Assembly (NCBI GenBank): GCA_036785325.1
Contig: JAXIVH010000024.1
Span: forward strand, 6,687,322-6,751,321
Direction of reading: 5' to 3'
Source of the DNA: Urophycis tenuis
Taxonomy: Eukaryota > Chordata > Actinopteri > Gadiformes > Phycidae
DNA length: 64,000 bases
Positions 46,131-57,892 of the stretch are shown piece after piece. Each line of letters opens with the position of its first letter. The first letter of the stretch is position 1. The translations under genes and the position numbers were made by a program. A model generated the notes under the pieces. That model was not told the DNA's origin. It saw nothing but the letters and a program-made list of their open reading frames with translations, and made no database searches.

Positions 46131-46416
46131 CCTTTGATCAAGACTGAGGGGGTCAGAGGCCTACAGTCTGAATCGACTGTTATGTCAAAATGCAGACTTA
46201 TCCTCTTTGTTTACCAGCTGTTTTCCTTTGTGTTAACTTTCACCTGCAATTCAGGCCCAATGTTGCAATGTTAGCACATTTAGTATTTGATTCTGAGAAC
46301 AAAGATGTCAGAATGACATGTCAAGATACATTCAATGGCAGCATTTGCAGTGTTTCAGTGTTGTATCACAGTGTAAAATGGTATGTAGAGTTAGGCCATC
46401 TGACACACCACCACAG

Positions 46417-46451
<35 letters not shown>

Positions 46452-46989
46452 AGTGTTTAACTTGATGGGTGAAGGAGTTTATCATGTGTCTAAGAGACTT
46501 CTGTGGTCCTTCACTTTGGAGGTAACTGGTATCTGAGAAATAACTGGTAACTGGTATTCCAAAGACATGAGTGTTCGTTTGGGAGTTGAAGGATTTAAAT
46601 GGAAAAATGAAAAAATGAAATCAAGTGAATCATGATACCTTTTCAATCAGTAGCTTTCTCAGTTTTTCTATCGACTGTTACTGCTTGGCCTTTCAGTTTA
46701 TAGTACTTTTTGCCTGCACTACATTGGTGGCCAGTAGATGGCATGATTGTCATGGTTGAGTTCATAGAGACTGTAGAGACCAAATAAATCCACAAACCAT
46801 GAACATTCTCACTAGTGCGTGCCATGCAAAACAGGTTAACAATAAATGTTAAATTCAAAGTAAAGTCTTTATTTTAATGCAATGGTGTCATTATGTCTAC
46901 ATTTCCCTTTGCTACCCCACCAGCTTATCACATCTAAGCATTGAAATCCTGCGTTTAAAATGGCCTGTTTTTTATGGACTGTGTTTCAT

Positions 46990-47000
46990 GTGTACATCCA

Positions 47001-47096
<96 letters not shown>
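46990..47096 (+). repeat. (CA)n microsatellite, about 50 units
   Basis: An uninterrupted CA run of about 100 bp, the longest in the window. Confidence 0.97.
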
Positions 47097-47097
<1 letters not shown>

Positions 47098-48104
47098 CTC
47101 TGGGTTTTGTGTGCAGGGGCCTAGTTGTTCTTCGTGCATGCATGTATTTATTTAACAGTCAAGTCATGCATTTTTATGGTCCATAATTGTGCTACCTATT
47201 GTGGAATGTAGATATTGCATTGTGTCCTATTGTTAGGTTGTGATCCCATTAACATGTAGGGTGAACAGTTCAGTTAGAAGCTATATGGTAGGGTTAGTTA
47301 GAGTAAGGGTTAGCCCCTTGGATTAGGAGTCTTCTATCCTCAGGTGTTCACACTAGATGAATCAAAGATTTCTGTTATGATGATAACACTGTAAACAACA
47401 GGGTTAGGCTTTCTTCTTGTTACCATGCAGTGTTCATCGTCTGCCTGCTAGTAGGCCAGACAGCCTTAAGTGAATGATTATTTATCAATAACGTAATAAA
47501 TGATCATATTAAGAATGCAGGGACCACTCGTTGATGCTGAAAACAACATGATAATAACATGACAAAATCATGTTGTTGTTTTTATTCCTATCCCCTGCGG
47601 TCCGCAGCACCACAGTGGTCTGGGCAGGTACGGCTGCAGATGAATTTCATCGGAGCGAGAGCATCTGGTTGTTTTGAGCACGTGGCTCAGAAAGCGCCTC
47701 CCTGTGCCTCCCGTGACAAACTGGGGGCGAAATGTAATGTCATGGCAGCCGTGTGGAGCGGCACCGACAGATGAGATGGCCGAGGTGTGAGAGCTGTCGC
47801 GGATGAGGAAGAGGAAGAGGAAGAGTGTAAATTGCCAGTCGTCTCACTCACCTTGAGAGCCCCGTTTCATTGGCTCCCCCGGCTCATCAGCATGGGGTCT
47901 CCATTCTGAGCACCGCCCCCCCCAAACTTCCTGTGAGATTTATTAGCAATGGACCGCCGCCCTGGTGATGATGGCGACATGAAAGCACAGCCCTCTCGTG
48001 AGGACTCTCCCTGTTTAAACAACACATGGTGGGTTATTACTGCAGGTCTTTAAAGTCACTAAACACCACGCAACATGGTACCAAAAATATATTCATTATA
48101 GGCT

Positions 48105-48690
48105 GCAGACTCCCAGTAGAGGTAGGCTTCAGACTCCCAGTAGAGGTAGGCTGCAGACTCCCAGTAGAGGTAGGCTGAAGACTCCCAATAGAGGTAGGCC
48201 CTGCAGACTCCCAGTAGAGGTAGGCTGCAGACTCCCAGTAGAGGTAGGCTGAAGACTCCCAATAGAGGTAGGCCCTGCAGACTCCCAGTAGAGGTAGGCT
48301 TCAGACTCCCAGTAGAGGTAGGCTGCAGACTCCCAGTAGAGGTAGGCTGCAGACTCCCAGTAGAGGTAGGCTTCAGACTCCCAGTAGAGGTAGGCTGCAG
48401 ACTCCCAGTAGAGGTAGGCTGCAGACTCCCAGTAGAGGTAGGCTTCAGACTCCCAGTAGAGGTAGGCTGCAGACTCCCAGTAGAGGTAGGCTTCAGACTC
48501 CCAGTAGAGGTAGGCTGCAGACTCCCAGTAGAGGTAGGCTGCAGACTCCCAGTAGAGGTAGGCCCTGCAGACTCCCAGTAGAGGTAGGCTGCAGACTCCC
48601 AGTAGAGGTAGGCTGCAGACTCCCAGCAGAGGTAGGCTTCAGACTCCCAGTAGAGGTAGGCGCTGCAGACTCCCGGCAGAGGTAGGCTGT
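48105..48690 (+). repeat. 24-bp minisatellite, about 24 copies
   Basis: The unit CTGCAGACTCCCAGTAGAGG plus TAGG (with CTTCAG and CCCTGCAG variants). The minus-strand frame YLYWESAA / TSTGSLQP is a repeat artefact. Confidence 0.96.
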
Positions 48691-48825
48691 AGGCTGCTAC
48701 CTCTAGGTTTCCTGGAGCGAGCAAGAATATTTCAGCTGACATGCTTCTCCTGAGAAGAATGAGGAGGACACTTGCTTCTCTTGAAGAGAAGAAACGTCAA
48801 TTTTTAGTTCTGGAGATGGGTCAGA

Positions 48826-48912
48826 GAAAGGGTTAGGTTAGGGTCAGATAAAGGGTTGGGTTAGGGTCAGATAAAGGGTTGGGTTAGGGTCAGAGAAAGG
48901 GTTAGGGTTAGA
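48826..48912 (+). repeat. TTAGGG-like short array
   Basis: GGTTAGGTTAGGGTCAGATAA and AAAGGGTTGGGTTAGGGTCA repeated three to four times. Confidence 0.85.
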
Positions 48913-49597
48913 GATGTGAGGGAGGTGCTGTCGGGATGTGAACCTGCCTTGGCAACAATGGTTCCAGGGCAATGGTGTGTCCTGCCTGCAGACCCTTCAC
49001 CTCCTCTTCCTCAACAGTAATTATACATGCCAGGAATCCCAGGATGCCGCGTGTAATTACTGGGGCGGTACGAGGGGGGACCCACAACATCTCAACCACT
49101 GTGCTCCCAGAGAATTGGGGAGTTGGAGAAAGGCAGGGAAGAAAGGAGGTGAAATGCACTTTGTCTCTTTCTCTTGCGGGCTGTCGGGGGCCCAGTGATG
49201 GCTGCTGTGGGGCTGCTGTGGAGAACAATGCACTCCTCCAAGTGTCCCGGGAGTGATGCCACCTCTGACGGTGTAGTGGGGCTGCTGTGGAGAACAATGC
49301 CCTCCCAGCTGTGATGGTGTCTGAAGTGAGTAGCAGACCAGCTGGCCAACAACGAGACACTAGAGGTTTTGTGGGAGACGATCGTTCATCAAATTAAGGC
49401 CCCCACAACTTTGAGCAATGAAATGCTTTTTCTAACACGTCTCAAGGGACCTGGCTGGTAGAGAATCACTGGTGTCGTAGGGAAAACACTGGATTGGGGG
49501 GGGCTACAGTATCTGGGAATCATCTGGCATAGGAGTTCCCTCTTAAAAATAATTTTGTCAAATTGTGTCCTTCCTTTGCTTACAGGCCTCGCTGTGG

Positions 49598-49644
49598 GAA
49601 AGCACTCCACAACGCCAGTATCACTGGCGTTGTGGAGTGCTTTC
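49598..49644. repeat. Perfect hairpin, 22-bp arms, 3-bp loop
   Basis: The arm GAAAGCACTCCACAACGCCAGT (49598-49619), loop ATC, then the exact reverse complement to 49644. It is the strongest hairpin in the window, in otherwise plain non-coding DNA. Confidence 0.97.
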
Positions 49645-50270
49645 ACTGGTTGCTAGAGCAACTCCACATGTCACTGTCCAAGGTCTGGGGCTCCACCGCT
49701 CCATGGCGTAGGTCTGGGGCTGCTCCCACTGAACCATGGCGTAGGTCTGGAGTCAGTGACTCACCACCAGATCTGTGAGGATCCAACACAAGAAAGGATC
49801 ATTCTGTGGCTGGATTTCATGTTGGTTCTCTGGCCCCCGGAGCGTGTGTCATGTGACCTAGGGAAGATAATCCGGTGAGGAGGGGTCCAGGGTGGATGGT
49901 CCAGGGTGCATGGTATGATCATATCGGATCATTCATCCACACCTCCATATCCTCTCTCCATAAATATGACACCAATTCACAAGGCTGAATATTAGAGGCA
50001 GCAGGTCTGGCAGGTTAAGTCCAATTAGTCCAATAGGAATGGTACTTTGTGTACTTTTTATGGGGAGCATGCACGATGGATGGGGAACATGTGCGACGTG
50101 AGAGGTCAGAAGGGTTAGAGCTCCTGCAAGCGGCGGGCAATAAGGTCCAAAAATAACCAACTAACCAACTATATGCACTAAAAACCGAGCGGATTTGTTA
50201 CCTAAAACTTCAGTCTATTACATGAATTGAATTGAGAGAAAAACAACCCATAAATAATTACCGCAAGTAT

Positions 50271-50385
50271 ATGGCAACAAGAGCACGCGTGGCAGCAGAA
50301 ATGCTGACTGCAAACGCAGCCAGGTTTGATGAACTTGAGAACAAGCTTGACAAACTTTTGGAAATGCATAAGGCTACAAATACAC
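50271..50385 (+). pseudogene. L1 ORF1, N-terminal piece
   Basis: Opens at an ATG at 50271 (MATRARVAAEMLTANAARFD, then ELENKLDKLLEMHKATNT), a heptad-rich start typical of the coiled coil of L1 ORF1 RNA-binding proteins. It stops where the first hAT inserts. Confidence 0.7.
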
Positions 50386-53300
50386 TAGGGCTGTAGCGAT
50401 ACACTTATCTCACGATACGATACGATACACGATATTCAGCCAGAGATTCGATTTGATACGATACGATTCGATTCGATTCGATATGATACACTTACATCAT
50501 TTTCTGAAAGATTTTAAAGGGACAGTGTGATTTTGGTGACATCTTGTGAGTGTTCCATTGACTTGGATTGAATTAATTTAACTGAAAACTGAGTCTACAG
50601 CTTGCAAATGCTGGACAAAATGAATCAAAGATGTGGTGAGAAAATTAGTTTCATTTATTGAAACAACACAAACTGTAGCTTACAAGCCTTTGAAAAGTAA
50701 ATAAAGTGCAGTACCAATGGACAATGGAGAGTTAAAAAGTGCAGCAAGTGGCCTGTTCTGAACAGATTCTTTGACAGCTTTTTTAGCTTGACACTGAACA
50801 TTTGAGGTAGCCAGTCTAGCCACCAGGAAAGTAAACATAGTACCATGGCTTCTCCAAAACAGCCAATAATTCAAGTCACTAAGAACAACATTTAAACATT
50901 TAACTTAAAATGTACCCGTCTTAGCCGAGTAGCTTAAGGCCTGTAGGCCTTGACCTAGTAAGTAAACACTAAACAGAAAGTCTCCTCTCCACATAACTGC
51001 AGACCAAATGATCTACATTCTCTTCAGATTTTTGTTCAGGAATAGAATCTGATCAACGTGCTCTGGGAGAAGTGCACTTCTCTGAGCAGTGATGATATCT
51101 CCGGCAGTAGAGAAGACCCTCTCCGAGGAGACACTAGTGCCGGGGACGCAGAGGTACCTTTTAGCAAGGTGTGACAAGAGTGGATACTCATACTGGTGCT
51201 CTTTCCACCAGACCAGTGGATCTTCTTTCACTTCCAAGAGATCTGCCTCCTTGTAGCGGGTCATCTGCTCCTTGGCCTCGTCCTCTAGGGTATTTGTCTT
51301 GGGTCGTGCTGCACCACCACCGTATCGTTCACCAAAAAGAGCAGCCAGTGGACATGACGGCCTTGGATTCCTGGGTGGAGGATGCTGACCTTCAAATAAA
51401 TAAATAATAAAAACAAAAACACATTATTTATAGTTAAGAACATTCCATAATTCCTACACAGAGGTTCAGACAACACAGTGTACTTCACTGGATAACAATG
51501 GGTGATACTGACCTTGACTGCTCTCTCCTTCCTTGAATCGCTCTCCATCATCTGCAGCCTCTTCTTCGGATGCCATCCCCTCATCATCATCAACGCTAGC
51601 ATTTGCTGTCCCCTCTTCATCCACACTCCAAAGTGACAACTAAATTAAATAGGTCAACATGAAATTAAATTCATGAGCTTTTACTGTAATAAATATTTTA
51701 ATTACTATATTTAATATCTATGCCTTTAAAACTGTTAACATTATAGTATTTATGCAGTATTTAGTTTTTATACTATTACATTTTTATCCATTTTAAAACT
51801 GTTAACGTTGTAGGATTTGACTTTTAAACTTTGAACAATGTATTATTTAGGCCTATGCGTACTCTTGCCAGGAGATGGCGGATAGGATACAAGGCCAAGG
51901 GTTAAACCTAGCAGTACCATCATTGCCTTACCTCTGATGGCTGCATGCTCAGTCTTGCAGCCTCTGCAATCAGTCCATCATAAATTTCCTGTCTTTCGTT
52001 CTCAGTCAGGAAGGGAAGACTTTTGAATCTTGGATCCATCGCTGAACATGCATGGAGAGTTGCCTTGAAGTCGATGTACCTCTTCTGAAGATCCCCAGCC
52101 ATGGCGGCCTTCATCTCTTTTATGACTGCAGATTCAGCTTCGTCGGTTTCAGTCCGCTGATCAGTGTGTCCTGGAGAGGTGCGACGACTGACAGTGTGGG
52201 GGTCTTCTCTTTGGACATGTACTGTGTAGCCTCCTTCATGGGCTTCAGCGCGCTGACTACTTCTTCAGCTGTTGTCACGTCTGACTCGGTCAGTGTGCAC
52301 AGATCCTTCTCGGTCTTCCTCACCTGACTCGAGAGCAGGGCTGCGCAGATGGCTGGTTGTTGCTTGAGGAATCTTTCCAACATGTCGTGTGCACTGTTCC
52401 ACCTGCAGTTAAAGAAAAGTAAATAACTTTATTTATAGACCTTCACAGCATGGATGCACAGAATGAATGAATGAATGAATGAATTAGTAATAAAAACAAA
52501 ATAAACAATTGAATAGTAACCACACACAAACCTTGTAATCACGTCCGTCATAAGCTTGTGCTGTGGTAGTCGTAGAAGCCTCTGTTTCTCTTTCAGCATG
52601 TGGTTGGCTATGGTGCTTCGTCTGAAGAAGTTCACAATGCGTCTCACTCTTCCCAACAGGCGGGCGACTGCTGTGATTTTGAGGGCACGTTGTGCAGCTA
52701 GATTTATGGTGTGAGCGTAGCATTTGACATGAAGTGTGAACGCTGCCTCCTCAGCTGCAATTGTCATATTTGAGGCGTTGTCAGTGACAATTACTGGATC
52801 CTTTTTTGTGATTCCCCACTCATCGAGGGCTTTTTTCAGGTGTTCTGCCAGGTTGTGTCCGGTGTGGCTCTCGGGCATGTCCCTGGTTTGTAAGACATAT
52901 GTAACAAGCTCCCATTCTTCGTTGATAAAGTGGGCCGTGATGGTGACATAAGCCTCAGTTGTTCGCGAGGTCCACCCGTCGCACGTCAGGGCAACTCTCT
53001 CCGCGCTGGCCAGAGAGGCTTTGACGTGTGCCTTTGTCTGAGCGTACATCCTGGGAATGCAAACCTGGGTGAGGTGTTCGCGGGTTGGAGTAGGATAGCG
53101 GGGCTCCATCGCATTCACCATGCGCCTAAAGCCTGCATTTTCAACCACCGAATAAGGTCTCAAATCCTGACAAATAAAGTAGGCAATGGACTCTGTAATT
53201 TTCTGCGACCTTGGTGAAGTAGATGGGAACTTCTGGGAACAACCTCCGTCGCTGTCCAGCGTAGTTTGTTTTGGGTCACGCCGCAGCTTCTTGGCTTCCC

Positions 53301-53770
53301 CAGTTAGCATTAGCATTACCTTGTCCGGGTGGTGACGTTTTAGGTGTGCTCGTAGGTTGGTGGTATTTCCAGAGTATTTCACGTTTGTGTGACACAGCTT
53401 GCAAACCGCCAGACTTTTATCCAATTCGTCGCTTTCCCTCTTCCTTATGAACCCGAAGTGCGCCCACACATCCGCTTATAAGCACGAAGGTGCTGGGTTT
53501 ATTTTCGCCGCCATTCTTTTTGACTAACAGGTAACCTTGGTAACTGACGCTAGGCGGGTAACTTGCTAAAAATGCTCTACAGTCAGCGACGCTAGCGGCT
53601 GGCTGACCTAATCGCTCTTCCTGCAAAGCGAACGGTGGGAAATGGGCAGCGAGCAGAGTGCCAGGCGGAACACACTTAATGTATCGATACTCGCGGCTGA
53701 AAAATCGATACTTTATGGGGAAACAAAATATCGATTTATATCGCAGTATCGATAAAATTGCTCAGCCCTA
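50386..53770 (-). mobile_element. Near-complete hAT transposon (3.4 kb)
   Basis: The ends TAGGGCTGTAGCGATACAC and TATCGATAAAATTGCTCAGCCCTA share the inverted TAGGGCTG terminus. The flanks are AAATACAC on both sides (50378-50385, 53771-53778). It carries a transposase gene on the minus strand. ATCGATA-rich subterminal repeats are present at both ends. Confidence 0.92.
51013..53478 (-). pseudogene. hAT transposase gene (BED finger, four exons, disabled)
   Basis: Minus-strand exons with GT/AG junctions: about 53478-52532, 52402-51932, 51639-51513, 51389-51013. Order of domains: BED zinc finger (VWAHFGFIRKRE, CKLCHTNVKY...LRAHLKRHH), RNase-H-like catalytic core (LTCDGWTSR, VTDNASNM, CYAHTINLAAQ), insertion domain, RWNSAHDMLERFLKQQP, and the C-terminal hAT dimerisation motif (YPLLSHLAKRYLCVPGTSVSSERVFSTAG). 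It is closest in style to ZBED-type transposases. An in-frame TAA at 53478-53476, just before the BED finger, and a one-base frameshift near 52120-52160 make it inactive. The rest is well preserved, so the damage is recent. Confidence 0.88.
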
Positions 53771-53778
53771 AAATACAC

Positions 53779-54434
53779 TAGGGCTGGGCGATAAACCGAT
53801 TTTATCGATTAACTCGAGTGTGTAGTTCACGTCGACTTGTTTGAATGAAAATCGGTTTTCTCTTACGCTCACACTGGCGTTTTTTTGCAGAGGCTTGGCG
53901 ACGCGTTTCCATTCATTTCCAATGGCAGTGAGCGACGGGCGACAAAGCAAGCGTGTGGGCTGCAAAACGCGAGGAGGGCGGGGCAAAAAATAGAAACTAG
54001 TCCTATTCTATGCAAATGATGAGCGAAAAAACGCGGCGTTTTTTTGCGAAAGCCAATCCGAGCGAAGGAGGCATGGCGGCCGCGCAACTAGAGCATAATC
54101 CAACATGGTGGACCACGTCGGCGAGAGATAGGATTATGGATATATCTAACGAATGTGACTGTACCCTGGTATGTGCTTCGAAATCTATCGAGAAATAAAT
54201 GTCGTTAAACCAGAAAACATCATGGGTATGGCTGGATATTATCAATGGCTGAATATTATAAATTGTTTTCGATCTGACACAGGTTTCTGTTGCTACAGAC
54301 ACTATAAATAGCAATACAAATAGTGAGTGATGGGGGGTTGTTGGGGGCTGTTGAGAAAATCGATTTAAATCGTAAATCGGATTTTTTGTGAAAAAATCAG
54401 GGATTTTTTTTTTAGGCCATATCGCCCAGCCCTA
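53779..54434. mobile_element. Second hAT element (656 bp, non-autonomous) sharing the target site
   Basis: Begins TAGGGCTGGGCGATAAACCG and ends CCATATCGCCCAGCCCTA (inverted repeats), flanked by AAATACAC on both sides (53771-53778 and 54435-54442). The left flank is the right target duplication of the neighbouring element. Apart from the termini the interior does not match it. There is no transposase. Confidence 0.92.
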
Positions 54435-54449
54435 AAATACACTCATTTA

Positions 54450-55003
54450 ATAATAATAATAATAATAATAGATTTTATTTATAATGCACTTCATATCAAA
54501 CAAATGATCTCAAAGTGCTACAATGCACTCACACACACACACAAAAAAAGGATAAAAGTGACATCATAGAAAAATTTAAAACTACTATATAAAAATAAGC
54601 TAAAACCAGCATATAAAAACAGATAAAAGTATTTTAGCTAAAAGCTTTTCTAAAAAGATGTGTCTTTAGGCCTTTTTTAAAAGAGTCCACAGTCTGTGGT
54701 GCCCTTAGATGGTCAGGGAGAGCATTCCACAGACTGGGTGCAGCAGCGCTGAAGGCTCGGTCGCCCATAGTCCTGAGTTTTGTCCTGGTTTGTGTGATGT
54801 GGTTTGCATGCTCAGACCGGAGATGACGTGAAGATGAGTGGGGGGGGGATGAGTTCTTTGAGGTAGGGGGGGGCAGAGCCATGGAGACACTGGTGGGATA
54901 AAAGGGAAACCTTGAATTGAATTCTGAACTGAACCGGAAGCCAATGGAGGGATTTGAGGATGGGTGTGATGTGCTGGTACTTTCGGGTGGTTGGTTTCAT
55001 CTC
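54450..55003 (-). mobile_element. L2-type LINE, 3' end only
   Basis: Minus-strand frames read HITPILKSLHWLPVQFRIQF, SLLSHQCLHGSAPPYLKELI, then RTKLRTMGDRAFSAAAPSLW and NALPDHLRAP...LKTHLFRKAF, the C-terminus of L2-type ORF2. An (ATT)n tail lies at about 54450-54470. It is 5'-truncated. TCAT occurs on both sides and may be part of a target duplication. It interrupts L1 ORF1. Confidence 0.82.
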
Positions 55004-55006
55004 TTG

Positions 55007-55658
55007 TTAAGCGAATAGACTCAATTGACCATCAGATGGAATCACTTACGGGAGAGATAAACGACCATGCAATCCAGCTGGACAATCAACAAGGTTCCAT
55101 TAGTGAGTTGCGGAAGATTTGATCAGGCAATGGAATACATAGATCTACTTGAAAATCGGCAACGCGAAAAAAAATCTCAAACTCCTCGGTGTACCGGAAC
55201 GCCTGGAAAAAGGAACTGAGATGATTCCCTTCTTGGTCAAGTTGCTAAACACTGAATGGGGGCTAAGCCTAAGCGAGACCGATATTGAGAAAGCCCACCG
55301 CCTCGGAGCGCAAAAGAACACAAGCCACACACGAGGAATAATATTTAGAGTGCAAAATATCCAGTCAAAGCACAAGATCCTGCAGGCTGGCAAGGTGCGC
55401 CTAACTCAAGACATCAATACTGAGGAGAAGACTAAGAGCAACTACCGAATTTTCCCTGACATATCGGTGCAATTGCGCAAAAGGAGGGATGCGTTTTGGC
55501 CATTATGGGAGAGACTTTATAACCTAAACATTAAGACCAAGGTGAAGTACCCTGCTGTGCTGCTTGTCCAAGACAGAGAAAAGGAATTACGATTTTCGAC
55601 TCTACAAGAAGCAGAAGCAGAAGTAAAGAAGACATTCCCAATAAAGGAGAAGGAATAA
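55007..55658 (+). pseudogene. L1 ORF1, main piece
   Basis: The frame from 55149 reads LKLLGVPERLEKGTEMIPFL, SETDIEKAHRLG, IIFRVQNIQSKHKILQAGK, then FPDISVQLRKRRDAFWPLWE and KYPAVLLVQDREKELRFSTL, the RRM and C-terminal domains of an L1 ORF1 protein (transposase_22 type). The upstream DSIDHQMESLTGEINDHA coiled-coil piece is in another frame with a stop at about 55120. It ends with TAA at 55656-55658. Confidence 0.82.
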
Positions 55659-55989
55659 CAAGCTGACTGCAGAGTCGAGGGTTTGGATTTTTTTTTTTTT
55701 CTTCCTTCTACTTTTTCTCTCCCTTTTTTTTGACTTTTTGTGGACTGAATAGATATTGGAACTTGATACTGGGTCCTGTATTATTTCTTAAATACCCCTT
55801 TCTCTCCATCAGTTGGGGATTAAAGACTATATTTATTTGATACAATGCTGGACGGAGGAAAATAAAAAAAAGTCAGCTAAAATCTATGTTGAACTTTGGA
55901 AGCTATGGACTGAATCTAGCTATTTATTTTCTGTCGACCTGTAGATGTGAAGTGCCCCCTAGTGGAGGTTATAGAATATGTTTTGACGC

Positions 55990-57690
55990 GCAATTTGTAC
56001 AATTAGTTTTGGAGAAATAATGTGACACTAACTTGAGGGTTGAAAGTGATAGATTCAGTGATAGACCCAGTTTTCCAACAAGTACAGCTCTGTTAAAGTT
56101 CACCAACGATGTATTTACTGCTTCTGAAAACGGCAAACTTACTGGTGTAATATTTCTTGATTTAACTAAGGCTTTTGATATTGTTGACCATTACCTACTT
56201 CTTGATAAACTCTACTCCATCGGTCTTTCTCAACATAGTCTACTTTGGTTCAACGCATATCTTCATAACAGACGACAGTGTGTAAGTTTTAGTGGAAATC
56301 ATTCTGACTATTTAATTCTCTCGAAGGGAGTACCTCAAGGTACATCCTTAGGACCACTCCTCTTCTCCATTTTTATTAATGACCTTCCAAAAACTTGCTC
56401 TGTTTGTCAAGTACATTTATATGCTGACGACACCGTAATAAATACATCTAGTGATAATAAATCTGTTATAGAAAATTCTTTGCAACATGAGTTTGCCTCA
56501 GTTCAGAAATGGTTCTTCTCGAATAAATTAATTCTGAATAAAAAGAAATCATGTAGTATGTTGTTTGGCACCAGACCTGGGCTTGGTGATGTCTCTGATC
56601 TTTCCATTTCTTTCAGTGATGGCTCACCACTTGATCATGTTACCTCCTTTAAATATCCTGGCCTCTGGATTGACCCATTGTTTTCTTTTAAATATCACAT
56701 TGAATCCATCAGAAATAAAGTAAGTTGTAATCTAGCCATACTCTACCGTTCCATAAACTGTTTTACCCTTCAGATCAGGAAAAGAATTGTTACCCAGTTA
56801 TTACTACCTATTTTGGATTATGCTGACATTGTTTATCAGAACACTTTTGAAATACATCTTCAACCTCTCAATGCCATCTACAATAGTCTCTGCAGTTTAT
56901 CTTAAGGTGTCCATATCAAACACATCACTGCTCCTTGTATGAATCTTTGAATTGGTTACCACTCAATACAAGAAGACATTACCATTGGCTACAATTGATC
57001 TTTAAATGCATTCATTTTCACTGTCCCCCTTATTTAAAACAATATTTAATACCATTTACATCACCATATCTTCTCAGACACACCCAGCAACCATTTTTCT
57101 TTGTTCCTAGAATAAATAAAGAACTCAGCAGACGTGCTTTCAAATTCAAAGCTCTATCAGACTAGAACACCCTACCCAACAATATACGAATAATCAACTC
57201 ATTTCCCATTTTCAAGAATTCACTATTTAAGTTAATGAAAACATCTTGCAACTGCTTCTAATGGTAATGTCCTCTTTATCCCTATAGTTAACACAGCTAT
57301 TATATGTATTTATATATGCATGGTATGGTATAATGATGTATATTATTATCATTATTATTATTACTATTGTAATATTACTACTAATATATTATTACTATAT
57401 TATATCTATTAACATTGATAACATTACACAGCATTATCATTATTGTTTTTAATTCTATTATTATGATTGGCACTACATAATGTGTATGTATGCATTCTTG
57501 CTTATCTTATATGGGTGCAGTGGGTTTGCGGTAATGATGTGTGGGTTGGTTGGTGGTTGAGAGCCTTGTGCATGCTGTATGTTATTGTGTTGTTATGTTG
57601 AGTAATGTGTTTTATGTTGGACCCCCTTGAAAACGAGATGGTTCATCTCAAGGGGCTATCCATTAATACAAATTTGTCAAATTCTGAATC
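55990..57690 (+). mobile_element. 5'-truncated CR1/Rex1-like LINE
   Basis: Plus-strand reverse transcriptase, 56033-56905: FLDLTKAFDIVDHYLL (A), KGVPQGTSLGPLLFSIFIND (B), HLYADDTVI (C), then NKKKSCSMLFGTRPG and LLPILDYADIVYQN. A frameshift at about 56905 separates the C-terminal piece 56935-57165 (ESLNWLPLNTRRHYHWLQLI). The 3' UTR ends GTTGGACCCCCTTGAAAACG and a repeated TTTGTCAAATTCTGAATC near 57690, resembling Rex1-type ends. The YADD is intact, but the endonuclease is lost. Confidence 0.83.
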
Positions 57691-57892
57691 TCACTAAATA
57701 TTTTTATCCAGATTGTCCGTTGTAGCCTGTATGGGTTAAATTACGATAAGATGAGAGAACTGCTATGTTTCCCTTATTTCATGTAATTTAATTTCTTCCT
57801 TCCTGTTCCCTTTCCTGCCTTCTCAACTGGATGTTTTGGAAACTTCTCTCTCTCTCTCTATCTCTCTATTCATGTGGTGTTGTGCGGCGTGT

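Larger units (their letters stand above)
45205..50170 (+). other. Presumed tex264 intron 1, first part: SINE and simple repeats only
   Basis: No exon recognised. Besides the elements listed separately, it holds a (GT)n at 46419-46449, an AT-rich stretch, a direct duplication of GGGCTGCTGTGGAGAACAAT at 49209 and 49278, and repeated CATGGCGTAGGTCTGG words at 49700-49755. Confidence 0.5.

Noticed and set aside
48059..48742. 227-codon minus-strand frame YLYWES/TSTGSL
   Set aside because: Translation of the 24-bp minisatellite.
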